Of a DNA stretch of 64,000 nucleotides, positions 52,431 to 61,053 are shown in pieces. This DNA comes from an uncultured Elusimicrobiales bacterium (lineage in GTDB: Bacteria; Elusimicrobiota; Elusimicrobia; Elusimicrobiales; Elusimicrobiaceae), in NCBI GenBank assembly GCA_944324675.1, contig CALUXE010000008.1, positions 1 through 64,000 of the forward strand, read 5' to 3'. Under the pieces are notes generated by a model. It saw only the letters and a program-made list of their open reading frames with translations. It was not told the DNA's origin and did not search any database. The translations under genes and the position numbers were made by a program. How positions within the stretch are numbered: the first letter of the stretch is position 1; each line of letters opens with the position of its first letter.

Positions 52431-53452
52431 ACCTTACCTTAAAACAAATAGCCGAATTGAGCAAAAGCGAACTTAAAGGCGACGGCGATTTCATCCCGAC
52501 GGGCATCTGCGGCTTAGATAATATTCGTGAGGGCGCCCTTTCTTACAGTAATAATATAGACAAGCCGGAAACTTTTAAAGATTTAAAATTAGGCGCCTTG
52601 ATTTTGCCCAAAACGGCTAAAGATAAGGAAATCCCGTTTAACGGCAATATAATATACGCCGATAATCCCGAATGGGCTTTCACCTTGGTAATGAGGGAGG
52701 TCTCCACCCTCAATAAAGGCATTAAACCGGGCATTCACGAAAGGGCTGTCGTATCGCCCTCCGCCAAGATAGGTCAGAATGTTTTTATCGGGGCCAATAC
52801 GGTGGTGGAAAACGACGCCGTTATAGGAGACGGCACTATAGTTTATCCCAATGTCTATATCGGCAAGAGAGTTGAAATCGGCCAAGGGTGCGTCATCTAT
52901 CCCCATGTGGTAATACGGGAAGAATGCGTTCTAAAGAACAAGGTAATTTTACAGCCCGGCTGCGTTATAGGATCCGACGGATTCGGCTATGTATTCAACG
53001 GCAAGCACGAAAAGATACCGCAGCTTGGCAATGTAATTTTGGAAGATGATGTTGAAATCGGCGCCAACAGCACCATAGACCGCGCGAAGATAAACCATAC
53101 CGTAATAGGGGCCAACACCAAAATAGACAATTTGGTGCAAATCGGCCACAATGTAAAAACGGGTATGAGCTGCATTATAGTATCGCAAGTAGGGATAGCG
53201 GGCTCTACAGAGCTTGGCAACGGCGTAATTTTGGCCGGCCAAGCGGGGGTATCGGGTCATCTGAAATTGGGCGACGGCGTAGTAGTAGGCCCGCAGACGG
53301 GGATTATAACCAATATAAAAGCGGGCGAAAAAATAATGGGATCGCCCTCTATGCCTTACGGCGATTTTATGCGCCTTAATGTGATTTTCAAGAAACTGCC
53401 CGACTTGTATAAAGAGATAACAAACTTAAAGAAGAAATTTAAACTCTTCTAA
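52427..53452 (+). CDS. lpxD: UDP-3-O-acylglucosamine N-acyltransferase
   Basis: This 341-residue left-handed beta-helix acyltransferase carries out the third step of lipid A synthesis. The hexapeptide repeats (ISANSI-type turns such as KIGQNVFIGANTVVENDAVI) are plain. The conserved GCVIGSDGFGYV with QIGHNV carries the catalytic His. It starts with the 4-bp ATGA overlap after the OmpH-like gene, and a 9-bp gap follows to lpxC. Confidence 0.96.
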   Translation: MNLTLKQIAELSKSELKGDGDFIPTGICGLDNIREGALSYSNNIDKPETFKDLKLGALILPKTAKDKEIPFNGNIIYADNPEWAFTLVMREVSTLNKGIKPGIHERAVVSPSAKIGQNVFIGANTVVENDAVIGDGTIVYPNVYIGKRVEIGQGCVIYPHVVIREECVLKNKVILQPGCVIGSDGFGYVFNGKHEKIPQLGNVILEDDVEIGANSTIDRAKINHTVIGANTKIDNLVQIGHNVKTGMSCIIVSQVGIAGSTELGNGVILAGQAGVSGHLKLGDGVVVGPQTGIITNIKAGEKIMGSPSMPYGDFMRLNVIFKKLPDLYKEITNLKKKFKLF

Positions 53453-53461
53453 GGGAATACG

Positions 53462-54289
53462 ATGAAAAGAAAAACCATAATCAAACCGATAACTATAAAA
53501 GGCATAGGCCTGCATACCGGCGAGCCATGCTCCATGACCTTCAAACCCTCTAAGGAAGGCGGGATAAAGTTTTTAAGGACAGACATTAAAGAGGCCGAGC
53601 CGATATTCGCTCTAGCCAAGAATGTATCCTCCACAATGAGAGGCACCAATCTTACCAACGGCAAAGAGCAAGTCCATACTGTAGAGCATGTGCTAAGCGC
53701 GGCGAACGGGCTTGGCATAACAGATCTCCTTGTTGAAATGGACGGGCCGGAACCCCCGATAATGGACGGCTCTTCCCTGCCTTACGCCCAAGCCCTGGCG
53801 GAAGCGGGCTTTTTTGAATTGCAACAAGAGGCTTCTGTCCTTAAGCTTAATAAAGATATAGAATATAAAGAGGGCGATATATCCTACACGGCCAAACCAG
53901 CGGACAAACTGTCTATAACCTTCCTGTATTTAAGAAATCATCCTTTGGTAAACAGACAGGAATATACTTTTGAATACAGCGAGGAAGGCTACCTAAAGGA
54001 AATAGCCCCGGCCAGAACTTTCGGCTTTGAAGAGGAAATAGCCTTTTTGCAGGCAAACGGTTTAGCTAAAGGCGGACGCATAGATAATTGCGTAGTCATC
54101 AAAAAAGACGGCTTTTCCGTTCCTTTGAGATTTAGAGACGAAATGGTGCGTCATAAAATTTTAGATTTATTGGGCGATCTGAAATTGACCGGCAAAATCT
54201 TGGGCCCTATGAGCCTCGTATGTCATTGCGGAGGCCATAAAACTAACGTCGAATTTGCTAAGATGTTACTAAAGCAGTGTGAGGAATAA
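53462..54289 (+). CDS. lpxC: UDP-3-O-acyl-N-acetylglucosamine deacetylase
   Basis: This 275-residue zinc enzyme performs the committed step of lipid A synthesis. It shows GIGLHTGEPCSMTF, the zinc and catalytic region HTVEHVLSAANGLGI, EMDGPEPPIMDGSS, and HKILDLLGDLKLTG (His/Asp). In some phyla LpxC is fused to FabZ. Here the two remain separate but share one base (TAATG), so a fusion would need only a single-codon change. Confidence 0.97.
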   Translation: MKRKTIIKPITIKGIGLHTGEPCSMTFKPSKEGGIKFLRTDIKEAEPIFALAKNVSSTMRGTNLTNGKEQVHTVEHVLSAANGLGITDLLVEMDGPEPPIMDGSSLPYAQALAEAGFFELQQEASVLKLNKDIEYKEGDISYTAKPADKLSITFLYLRNHPLVNRQEYTFEYSEEGYLKEIAPARTFGFEEEIAFLQANGLAKGGRIDNCVVIKKDGFSVPLRFRDEMVRHKILDLLGDLKLTGKILGPMSLVCHCGGHKTNVEFAKMLLKQCEE

Positions 54290-54762
54290 TGGCAGGAAAG
54301 TTGGAATTTGTTTTAAAAATGCCCGCAATAAGGGTAATAAGCAAAAAGGAAGCGGAGCAATATTTGCCTCATCGCGATCCTTTTTTACTTTTGGACGAAA
54401 CTTATATTCTAGAAGACGGGAGATATATATCCGGCTCTAGAGTATTTACCGGAGAGGAAGATTTTTTTAAGGGGCATTTCCCCACCCACCCGGTAGTTCC
54501 GGGAGTGTTGATACTTGAAATAATGTCGCAAATCGGCGCCACCGCCATAATGCAGAATGAGCGTTTTAAAGGGAAAGTAGGTTTCCTTATGAGCATAGAT
54601 TACGCCAAATTCCGCGGGCAGGTGGAACCCGGCGACAAAGTTAGAATTGCTATAGAAGTATTAAGGTTAGGCAAGGTCACCAAGTTGTATGCTGAAGCTT
54701 ATACCGACAAGGGCCTGTGTTCCGAAGCCCAGTTAAACTTTATCCTAGGAGAGAATGAATAA
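54289..54762 (+). CDS. fabZ: 3-hydroxyacyl-ACP dehydratase
   Basis: This 157-residue hot-dog-fold dehydratase of fatty acid synthesis has the conserved LPHRDPFLLLDE and the active site FFKGHFPTHPVVPGVLILE with the catalytic His and downstream Glu. It competes with LpxC/LpxA for 3-hydroxyacyl-ACP, which may explain its placement here. The stop is overlapped by the potential upstream start of lpxA. Confidence 0.96.
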   Translation: MAGKLEFVLKMPAIRVISKKEAEQYLPHRDPFLLLDETYILEDGRYISGSRVFTGEEDFFKGHFPTHPVVPGVLILEIMSQIGATAIMQNERFKGKVGFLMSIDYAKFRGQVEPGDKVRIAIEVLRLGKVTKLYAEAYTDKGLCSEAQLNFILGENE

Positions 54763-54763
54763 T

Positions 54764-55579
54764 ATGCAACCCGCTAAAATACATCCGACGGCCATCATAG
54801 ACGCGGAGGCTAAACTCGGCAAGAATGTTGAAGTAGGCCCCTATACGATAATAGGGAAGAATGTCACCATAGGCGATAATACCAAAATAGGGCCTTTCTG
54901 CGTAATAGAAAATACCGTAATGGGCAAGAACAACGATATTATAGCCAGCGCGTTTATAGGAGTTAAGCCTCAAGATCTTTCCTATAACGGGATAGACAGC
55001 ATGGTAATAATGGGCGACGGCAACAAGATACGCGAATGCGTGACTATACACCGTTCCACTTCCCTGGACCATCCAACCAAAATCGGCAACAATTGCCTTT
55101 TAATGGCCAATTCGCATGTGGCGCACGACTGCACTTTAGGCAATAATATAATACTTGTCAACAGCGTGGGCATAGCGGGGCATGTACAGATAGACGACGG
55201 AGCGATACTTTCCGGGATGGTGGCCGCCCACCAGTTTGTAAGGGTTGGGAAATACGCGATGGTATCGGGTTTGAGCGGCCTGCCTTTGGATATGCCTCCT
55301 TTCTGCAGGGCTACGGGCGGCAGGGCAAAGCTAGTAGGTCTAAACACAGTGGGTTTGGTAAGAAACGGCTTCAGCAAGGAAGCGATACGAGCTATAAAAA
55401 ACGCTTATAAGGAATTGTTCCTTTCAAACAGAACTTTGAAAGAATCTATGGAATTATTGAAAAACTCCAATCCCACGCCCGAGGTTATGGAGCTTATAAC
55501 CTTCTGCGAAAATACGAAACGCGGCATAACTCCCGCCAGAATGAAATTCCATCACAGCGGCGGACAGGATGACGAATAA
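54764..55579 (+). CDS. lpxA: UDP-N-acetylglucosamine acyltransferase
   Basis: This ~271-residue left-handed beta-helix enzyme starts lipid A synthesis. It has IHPTAIIDAEAKLGKNVEVG, the catalytic His in NSHVAHDCTLGNN, and a C-terminal helical domain (AIRAIKNAYKELFLSNRTLK). ATG 54764 is chosen because AGGAG lies 12 nt upstream; ATG 54755 would sit only 3 nt from it. It overlaps lpxI by 11 bp. Confidence 0.96.
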   Translation: MQPAKIHPTAIIDAEAKLGKNVEVGPYTIIGKNVTIGDNTKIGPFCVIENTVMGKNNDIIASAFIGVKPQDLSYNGIDSMVIMGDGNKIRECVTIHRSTSLDHPTKIGNNCLLMANSHVAHDCTLGNNIILVNSVGIAGHVQIDDGAILSGMVAAHQFVRVGKYAMVSGLSGLPLDMPPFCRATGGRAKLVGLNTVGLVRNGFSKEAIRAIKNAYKELFLSNRTLKESMELLKNSNPTPEVMELITFCENTKRGITPARMKFHHSGGQDDE

Positions 55580-56399
55580 AGAAAAACTCGGGATAATAGC
55601 GGGCGAGGGTAAATTCCCCGTCAATATCGCCAAAGAAGCCAGCTCAAAAGGCGTGGAGGTATATGTCATCTGCGCAAAGAACAACGCTTTTGAAAAAGAT
55701 TTCCTTCCCTACGCCCAAAAAATAGCGACAATGAAGTTAGGCCAAATGAGCGGAGCCATAAAATTCTTTAAAGAAAACGGCGTAAGCAAAGCGGTAATGG
55801 CGGGCCGGGTGCAGCATGTAAACATATTCAGCGTCATGCCCGATTTGCGCACCGCCAAAATACTGGCAAAAATAAAGGATATGCGCGCGGACACGATATT
55901 GGGCGCCGCGGTGAATGAATTTAAGAAAGAGGGTATAGAGTTTATATCCTCCTCCTCCTTTATGGAAAAATGCTTGGCCCAAAAAGGCGTTTTGACCAAA
56001 CGCGCGCCCTCGCCTGAAGAAATGAGCAGTATAGAACTGGGACTAAAAATATCCAAAACGATGGCGGGGCTGGATGTGGGGCTGACCTGCGTTCTGTGCG
56101 ACAGGGCCGTACTCGCCCTTGAGGCGATGGAAGGGACGGACAACTGCATCAAACGAGCGGGAGAAATTTATAATTCCGCCCCCATAAGCAAAGGTGGAAG
56201 TATAGTGGTGGTAAAAGTGGCTCGCCCCAAGCAAGACGACCGCTACGATTTGCCCGTTATAGGCAAGGGCACGATAAGAGCGATGAAAGAAGCCAAAGCG
56301 CAAGTTTTGGCCGTAGAGGCGCAAAAAACGATAATTTTGGATATAGAGGAAGTCATCGCTTTAGCTGACAAATACAATATCTGCCTAACCGCGATATAA
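55569..56399 (+). CDS. lpxI: UDP-2,3-diacylglucosamine pyrophosphatase LpxI
   Basis: This 276-residue member of DUF1009/LpxI, the enzyme that replaces LpxH in many alpha-proteobacteria and other phyla, makes lipid X. It shows LGIIAGEGKFPVNIAKEA at the start and KRAPSPEEMSSIELGL with GLDVGLTCVLCDRAVLALE later. Its use here rather than LpxH, next to LpxA, is a lineage marker. The later steps (lpxB, lpxK) are not in this window. Confidence 0.93.
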   Translation: MTNKEKLGIIAGEGKFPVNIAKEASSKGVEVYVICAKNNAFEKDFLPYAQKIATMKLGQMSGAIKFFKENGVSKAVMAGRVQHVNIFSVMPDLRTAKILAKIKDMRADTILGAAVNEFKKEGIEFISSSSFMEKCLAQKGVLTKRAPSPEEMSSIELGLKISKTMAGLDVGLTCVLCDRAVLALEAMEGTDNCIKRAGEIYNSAPISKGGSIVVVKVARPKQDDRYDLPVIGKGTIRAMKEAKAQVLAVEAQKTIILDIEEVIALADKYNICLTAI

Positions 56400-56418
56400 C
56401 ATACCGGTTTTTAAAGAA

Positions 56419-56447
56419 GAAAGCCTTTCTCCCAAGAGAAAGGCTTT
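56419..56447. terminator. Bidirectional terminator between lpxI and ybaK
   Basis: AAGCCTTTCTC pairs with GAGAAAGGCTT (56421-56446) around a short loop, followed by TTTT. It serves the convergent genes and touches the ybaK stop codon. Confidence 0.88.
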
Positions 56448-56923
56448 TAGTTTTTTAAGGTAAGATCCGCCAAAGAGAAGGATATCAGCTTGCCCAAGTC
56501 CCGCAAAGAAACCTCCACTTGAAAGCCGATTTTTCCCCCGCTGAATATAATAGTTTCAAAGTTTTGCGCGGAAGAATCTATAAAAGTGACAAAAAACTTC
56601 TTCATACCCAAAGGCGAGCAGCCGCCGTGTATATAGCCGGTAAGGGGCAGAAGCTCTTTGTTTTTAACCATCTCGACCGATTTTTCGCCGCAGGCCTTGG
56701 CGGCTTTTTTAAGGTCCAATTCCTCGGCGACTGGCACCACAAAAACGTAATGCGCTCCGCTTTTACCGACGGTGACAAGAGTCTTAAACACTTGCGCCTC
56801 GTTCTGATTTAAGGCGCGGGCGACCTCAACCCCGCTTAAAGCCTCTTTGACATCATAGCAATAACTTTTGTAACTTATTTTAGCGGCGTTTAAAATACGC
56901 ATGACATTTGTCTTATGCTCCAT
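56447..56923 (-). CDS. ybaK: Cys-tRNA(Pro)/Cys-tRNA(Cys) deacylase YbaK-like
   Basis: This 158-residue editing enzyme removes Cys mischarged on tRNA-Pro. The family pattern is clear: HKTNVMRILNAAKISYKSY, the conserved Lys in QVFKTLVTVGK, and GYIHGGCSPLGMKK near the C-terminus. It is a stand-alone gene between convergent and divergent neighbours. The divergent ldh gene starts 138 bp away. Confidence 0.94.
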   Translation of the reverse strand: MEHKTNVMRILNAAKISYKSYCYDVKEALSGVEVARALNQNEAQVFKTLVTVGKSGAHYVFVVPVAEELDLKKAAKACGEKSVEMVKNKELLPLTGYIHGGCSPLGMKKFFVTFIDSSAQNFETIIFSGGKIGFQVEVSLRDLGKLISFSLADLTLKN

Positions 56924-57060
56924 ACGACAATTATATAATTTGCGACAGACTGAAATTCGGCTATCGCAATATTTTTATAGCGGAAAAAAACCCGGCATTT
57001 AAAAATGAAATAAATCCCGGGAAATCATTTCAAAAGATTGAAAGGGGGGTAGCAGGAAAT

Positions 57061-58035
57061 ATGGAAAGAAATGAAGAATGTCCTAACTGTATCAATTTTG
57101 GCAAAGCGGCTATTATAGGATGCGGTTTTGTAGGGTCGGCCTCGGCGTTCAGCCTTATGCAGAGCGCCATATTTAGGGAGCTCGTTCTAATAGACGCCAA
57201 TAAAGAAAGAGCTGAAGGCGAAGCCCTGGACATCAGCCACGGTATTCCTTTTTCCAGACCTATGAAGATATACGCCGGCGATTATGACGACATTTCCGAC
57301 GCCGGCATAATAATAATAACCGCGGGCGCCAACCAGCAGCCGGGGGAAACTCGCCTCGACTTGGTAAAGAAAAATATAGCCATATTCCAAAAAATAATAC
57401 CGGAAATCGCCAAACGCAACTTCAAGGGGATATTATTGATAGTGGCCAATCCCGTTGATATACTTACATACGCAGCGATAAAATTGAGCGGCCTGCCTGA
57501 AAACAGGGTAATAGGTTCGGGTACGGTTCTTGACACCGCGCGCCTAAAATGCGAAATAGGCGATCATCTTAACGTCGACAGCAGAAGCGTACACGCCTAT
57601 ATAGTCGGCGAACACGGCGACAGCGAAATAGCCGCCTGGAGCAGCGCCAATATTTCGGGCATACCTTTAAACGACTTCTGCGAAATGAGGGGTCACTTCG
57701 ACCACAAAAGGGCGACGGAAAAAATCGCCGCCGACGTGCGAAACAGCGCCTATGAGATTATATCAAGAAAGAAAGCCACCAATTATGGTATAGCCATGTC
57801 CGTAAAAAGGATATGCGAGGCCATAGTCCGCGACGAAAAATCCATTCTGCCGATATCGGCTATGATGCACGGAGAATACGGGATAAAAGACATTGTGCTT
57901 AGTATGCCCTCCATAGTCGGCAAAAACGGCTTTGAAACGCATGTGCCGATATCGCTTAACAAGGAGGAAGTCGAAAAATTATACAAATCTGCGCGGATAC
58001 TAAAGGATATACTAAAAGAAAACAATCTGTTATAA
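57061..58035 (+). CDS. ldh: L-lactate dehydrogenase
   Basis: This 324-residue NAD-dependent enzyme reduces pyruvate to lactate. It has the Rossmann motif AAIIGCGFVGSASAF, the Asp for NAD in LVLIDANKERAEG, and the catalytic HGDSE in IVGEHGDSEIAAWS. The NQQPGETRLDL loop, with Gln102-like residues, points to lactate rather than malate dehydrogenase. ATG 57061 is chosen because a purine-rich AGGAAA precedes it; the longer frame from 56908 runs over the ybaK promoter. It suggests a fermentative lifestyle. Confidence 0.93.
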   Translation: MERNEECPNCINFGKAAIIGCGFVGSASAFSLMQSAIFRELVLIDANKERAEGEALDISHGIPFSRPMKIYAGDYDDISDAGIIIITAGANQQPGETRLDLVKKNIAIFQKIIPEIAKRNFKGILLIVANPVDILTYAAIKLSGLPENRVIGSGTVLDTARLKCEIGDHLNVDSRSVHAYIVGEHGDSEIAAWSSANISGIPLNDFCEMRGHFDHKRATEKIAADVRNSAYEIISRKKATNYGIAMSVKRICEAIVRDEKSILPISAMMHGEYGIKDIVLSMPSIVGKNGFETHVPISLNKEEVEKLYKSARILKDILKENNLL

Positions 58036-58080
58036 GCTAAAAATTACCGACGACGGCAAAAAGTATTTCTTTAAGCGATA

Positions 58081-58111
58081 AAAAAGCGCTCTTTAAAAAG
58101 AGCGCTTTTTC
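58081..58111. terminator. Bidirectional terminator between ldh and the DMT gene
   Basis: AAAAAGCGCTCTTT pairs with AAGAGCGCTTTTT, an unusually long stem with A-run and T-run. It serves convergent genes. Confidence 0.92.
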
Positions 58112-58122
58112 TATCAAAACAA

Positions 58123-59046
58123 CTAATGTTTTTCGAGTGAGGATCTCTTTAAAGAAGTTTTGTCAAATTGTATAAGCACCAGGCTGACCACTATTATAAA
58201 CATTCCTATTATCTCATACTTATTGGGGATTCGGCCATTAAGCAAAAAATCGCTGCCTAAAGCTATAAAAGGGACTAAATAAGTTGCGATGCTGGCTCTT
58301 AAAGCGCCCCATTCTTTAAGCAGTTTCATAAGCAAAAGCAAAGCCGCCGCGGAAGAGCCTAAAGCCACATAAAGCACAGATATTATAACCTTCGGGGACA
58401 GCACCTGCTCAAACGACGGGATTTTTATCCCCGCCAACAACGATACTATAAATAAAAACACCATGCTGAACAGATATTGATGAAATACGCTCTGCTGCCA
58501 AGTGATTTTATTTATCATAATATACTTTATAAGCACATTCCCGCAGGCGTAGCATATGGCCATAAGCAAAAGAGAAACGCTTCCGTAAAGCGCGGCCTTA
58601 TTCATAGAAGCCGAGGTATAAGCCTCCACCGCCGGCTGAAAGATAAACATCAGGCCTATAAAACCTACCACCACTCCTACGGCTTTGCGCCAGGTGAAAG
58701 AATCTTCCCCCTTAAGAGTAAACGCCGCTATAATAAATACCCACAACGGAACCGTTCCGTTGAATATTCCGCCCGTACCCGGCGGCAGAAATTGCTGCCC
58801 CCAATACAAAAAGATAAAGGGTATGCCCATAATCAGCATGCCGGCGAGCCAAGGGCGCCAAGCTTCTTTTCTGGGAAGATAAAAAGACTGTTTCGTCAGC
58901 AAAAACCAAACCGTAAAGAAAATGAAACCTATAAAAACTCTTAAAAAAGCGGAAAAATAAGGGTCAAAAACATCTACGGTATATTTAACCCCGACAAAAG
59001 CCGTCCCCCAAAAAAAAGCTAACAGAAAAAAATAAAAAACATTCAT
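58123..59046 (-). CDS. DMT-superfamily transporter (EamA domains)
   Basis: This 307-residue integral membrane protein has about ten hydrophobic helices in two EamA repeats: FFLLAFFWGTAFVGVKYTVD at the start and MAICYACGNVLIKYIMINK in the middle. LGSSAAALLLLMKLLKEWGA lies in the second half. Such carriers export amino acids or metabolites across the inner membrane; the substrate is not predictable. It is a single gene, divergent from the DUF4097-like gene. Confidence 0.88.
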   Translation of the reverse strand: MNVFYFFLLAFFWGTAFVGVKYTVDVFDPYFSAFLRVFIGFIFFTVWFLLTKQSFYLPRKEAWRPWLAGMLIMGIPFIFLYWGQQFLPPGTGGIFNGTVPLWVFIIAAFTLKGEDSFTWRKAVGVVVGFIGLMFIFQPAVEAYTSASMNKAALYGSVSLLLMAICYACGNVLIKYIMINKITWQQSVFHQYLFSMVFLFIVSLLAGIKIPSFEQVLSPKVIISVLYVALGSSAAALLLLMKLLKEWGALRASIATYLVPFIALGSDFLLNGRIPNKYEIIGMFIIVVSLVLIQFDKTSLKRSSLEKH

Positions 59047-59129
59047 AAGCGGTTCTCCTTATTTTTCGGCTTTTACAAATGATATTTAAATATATATACT
59101 TTCTGTATACGCCTATATAAGGTAATTAT

Positions 59130-59939
59130 ATGATAAAAAAATTTCTATTCCTACTCTTTAGCCTTTTATGCGCGGCGAATTATAGCAAGGCGGCCGAAAG
59201 CGTAAAGCTTTTTGACACCGATTCTTATACCGATATTTTCATATCCTCGCAAAAGGCCGACATAACCGTGATACCGGCCGACGCGCAAGGCAGCGGGATA
59301 GTTTGGAACCCTAAACTCTGCGTTATGACTTTCCGCCGCCCCAGCAAAGACGTGGTGGAAATAACCATAGAACCCAGAAAGCAAAACGCGTTTTTTCAAA
59401 AGATGCTTATGATTCCCCATTCAAGATGTTCCGTTCAGCTTAAAGCCGGAGAGAATAAAAATATTTATGCCTCCTCGCAAAGCGGGGATATTAGGTTTTT
59501 CTATTTGACTTCCAAAACAGCCCGGGCCTACAGCGGGCAAGGCGTTGTGGAAACACTAAATACCGGCGGGAACTTCTCCGCGGAAACCTTAACGGACAAA
59601 ATAAACATACGGGAATTTGACGGCAAGGATTTATCGCTTAAAACCGTAAGCGGGAATATCACGGTTACGGGTAAAGCGAAGAATATATCTCTGCTTAATA
59701 CCAGCGGGGACAGCAAATTGACCGGCTTTGCCGAAACTTTGATGTTTTATTCCTCGCAAGGCGGATTAAACGCCAAGTGGGAAAGTCTGCCCGAGAACGC
59801 TCTGAACGTATCGGCGCACTCATTTTCCGGAGACATAAAACTGTCGCTGCCCAAGGCGGAGAAAAATTATAAGGAAGCCAGCAAACTGGACTTAAAAACT
59901 TTTTACGGCGATATAACAATTGAAGAAAGACGAAATTGA
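59130..59939 (+). CDS. DUF4097-like secreted beta-repeat protein
   Basis: This 269-residue protein has a signal peptide (KKFLFLLFSLLCAANYSKAA) and a repetitive beta structure with recurring short units (SSQSGDIRFF, TVSGNITVTGKAKNISLL, SFSGDIKLSLP, TFYGDITIEE). This is the pattern of DUF4097/adhesin-like right-handed beta-helix proteins. The function is unknown. A weak AAGG lies before ATG 59130. No operon partner is obvious; tdh follows 60 bp later with its own ribosome site. Confidence 0.75.
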   Translation: MIKKFLFLLFSLLCAANYSKAAESVKLFDTDSYTDIFISSQKADITVIPADAQGSGIVWNPKLCVMTFRRPSKDVVEITIEPRKQNAFFQKMLMIPHSRCSVQLKAGENKNIYASSQSGDIRFFYLTSKTARAYSGQGVVETLNTGGNFSAETLTDKINIREFDGKDLSLKTVSGNITVTGKAKNISLLNTSGDSKLTGFAETLMFYSSQGGLNAKWESLPENALNVSAHSFSGDIKLSLPKAEKNYKEASKLDLKTFYGDITIEERRN

Positions 59940-59999
59940 CGATACAATGCGGCAAGCCTGCCCGCAGTTATGCAAGTTTCAAGCAGACAAGGAGATAAT

Positions 60000-61037
60000 A
60001 TGAAAGCCATATGCAAAACAAAACCGGCGCCCGGCGCGGAATATATCGACGCCGAAGTACCGCAAATTAAAAGTGACGAACTTCTAATAAAGATTCACGC
60101 CGCTTCCATCTGCGGAAGCGACTTGCCGATATACGCTTACAGCTCCTGGTCGGCAAAAAGAATGCCGATCCCTTTCATATTCGGCCATGAGCTTTGCGGC
60201 GAAGTGGTGGAGATAGGCGATAAAGCCAAAGGCTTTAACAAGGGCGATTTCGTATCGGTGGAATCGCATATTTTCTGCGGGTTGTGCTATCAATGCCGAA
60301 ACGATCAGAGGCACGTATGCTCTAATTTGAAGATTTTGGGCATAGACGTTCAAGGCGGTTTCGCCGAATACGCCGCCATACCCGCGCGCTGCGCGTGGAA
60401 ACACAGTGACAATTCCTGCAAAGACATCGGCTCGATAATGGAACCTTTGGGCAATGCCGTATTCGCTACACTTTCTGAAGACATAGTAGGCAAATCGGTA
60501 GTAATATCGGGCTGCGGGCCGCAGGGGCTTTTCGCCACGCAGATAGCCAAAGCCTGCGGAGCGGCCAAAGTAATTTCCTTGGAGACTTCCGCCTTCAGGC
60601 AAAAACTGGCCGAAAAAATGGGCGCCGACGTCGTCCTAAACCCGATGGATCCAGATATTCTTAAAAAAATTATAGAGGCGGGCGGCGATAAATCCGGCAT
60701 AGATATAGTTATAGAAATGTCCGGCAACCCCTCGGCGATTAACTTGGCCTTGGAAATGGTAAAGCCCGCGGGCAGAATGGTATGCTTCGGCCTGCCTAAA
60801 GACAATATCAGTATAGACTACGCCAATAAAATCGTATTCAAAGCGGTGCGCCTGCAAGGCATAGCGGGCAGAGAAGTGTTCCGCAGCTGGTACAAAATGG
60901 AAAGCCTGTTAAAAAGCAAGGCCATAGACCCGCGCCCCGTAATCACGCACAGCTTTAAGATGAAAGACTTCGCCAAAGCGTTTGAAATCGCAATGGACCC
61001 CAAAAAAGAATGCGGCAAAATTCTGCTTATACCGTAA
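60000..61037 (+). CDS. tdh: L-threonine 3-dehydrogenase
   Basis: This 345-residue zinc-dependent medium-chain dehydrogenase oxidises threonine to 2-amino-3-ketobutyrate. It has the catalytic zinc ligands in ASICGSDL and FGHELCGEVVE, the structural zinc cysteines in CGLCYQCRNDQRHVC, and the NAD motif VISGCGPQGLFATQIA. AAGGAGA lies 4 nt before ATG 60000; the frame could extend to 59970, but the ribosome site argues against it. kbl follows 16 bp later, completing threonine breakdown to glycine and acetyl-CoA. Confidence 0.93.
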   Translation: MKAICKTKPAPGAEYIDAEVPQIKSDELLIKIHAASICGSDLPIYAYSSWSAKRMPIPFIFGHELCGEVVEIGDKAKGFNKGDFVSVESHIFCGLCYQCRNDQRHVCSNLKILGIDVQGGFAEYAAIPARCAWKHSDNSCKDIGSIMEPLGNAVFATLSEDIVGKSVVISGCGPQGLFATQIAKACGAAKVISLETSAFRQKLAEKMGADVVLNPMDPDILKKIIEAGGDKSGIDIVIEMSGNPSAINLALEMVKPAGRMVCFGLPKDNISIDYANKIVFKAVRLQGIAGREVFRSWYKMESLLKSKAIDPRPVITHSFKMKDFAKAFEIAMDPKKECGKILLIP

Positions 61038-61053
61038 TCGGAGGATAAAATAA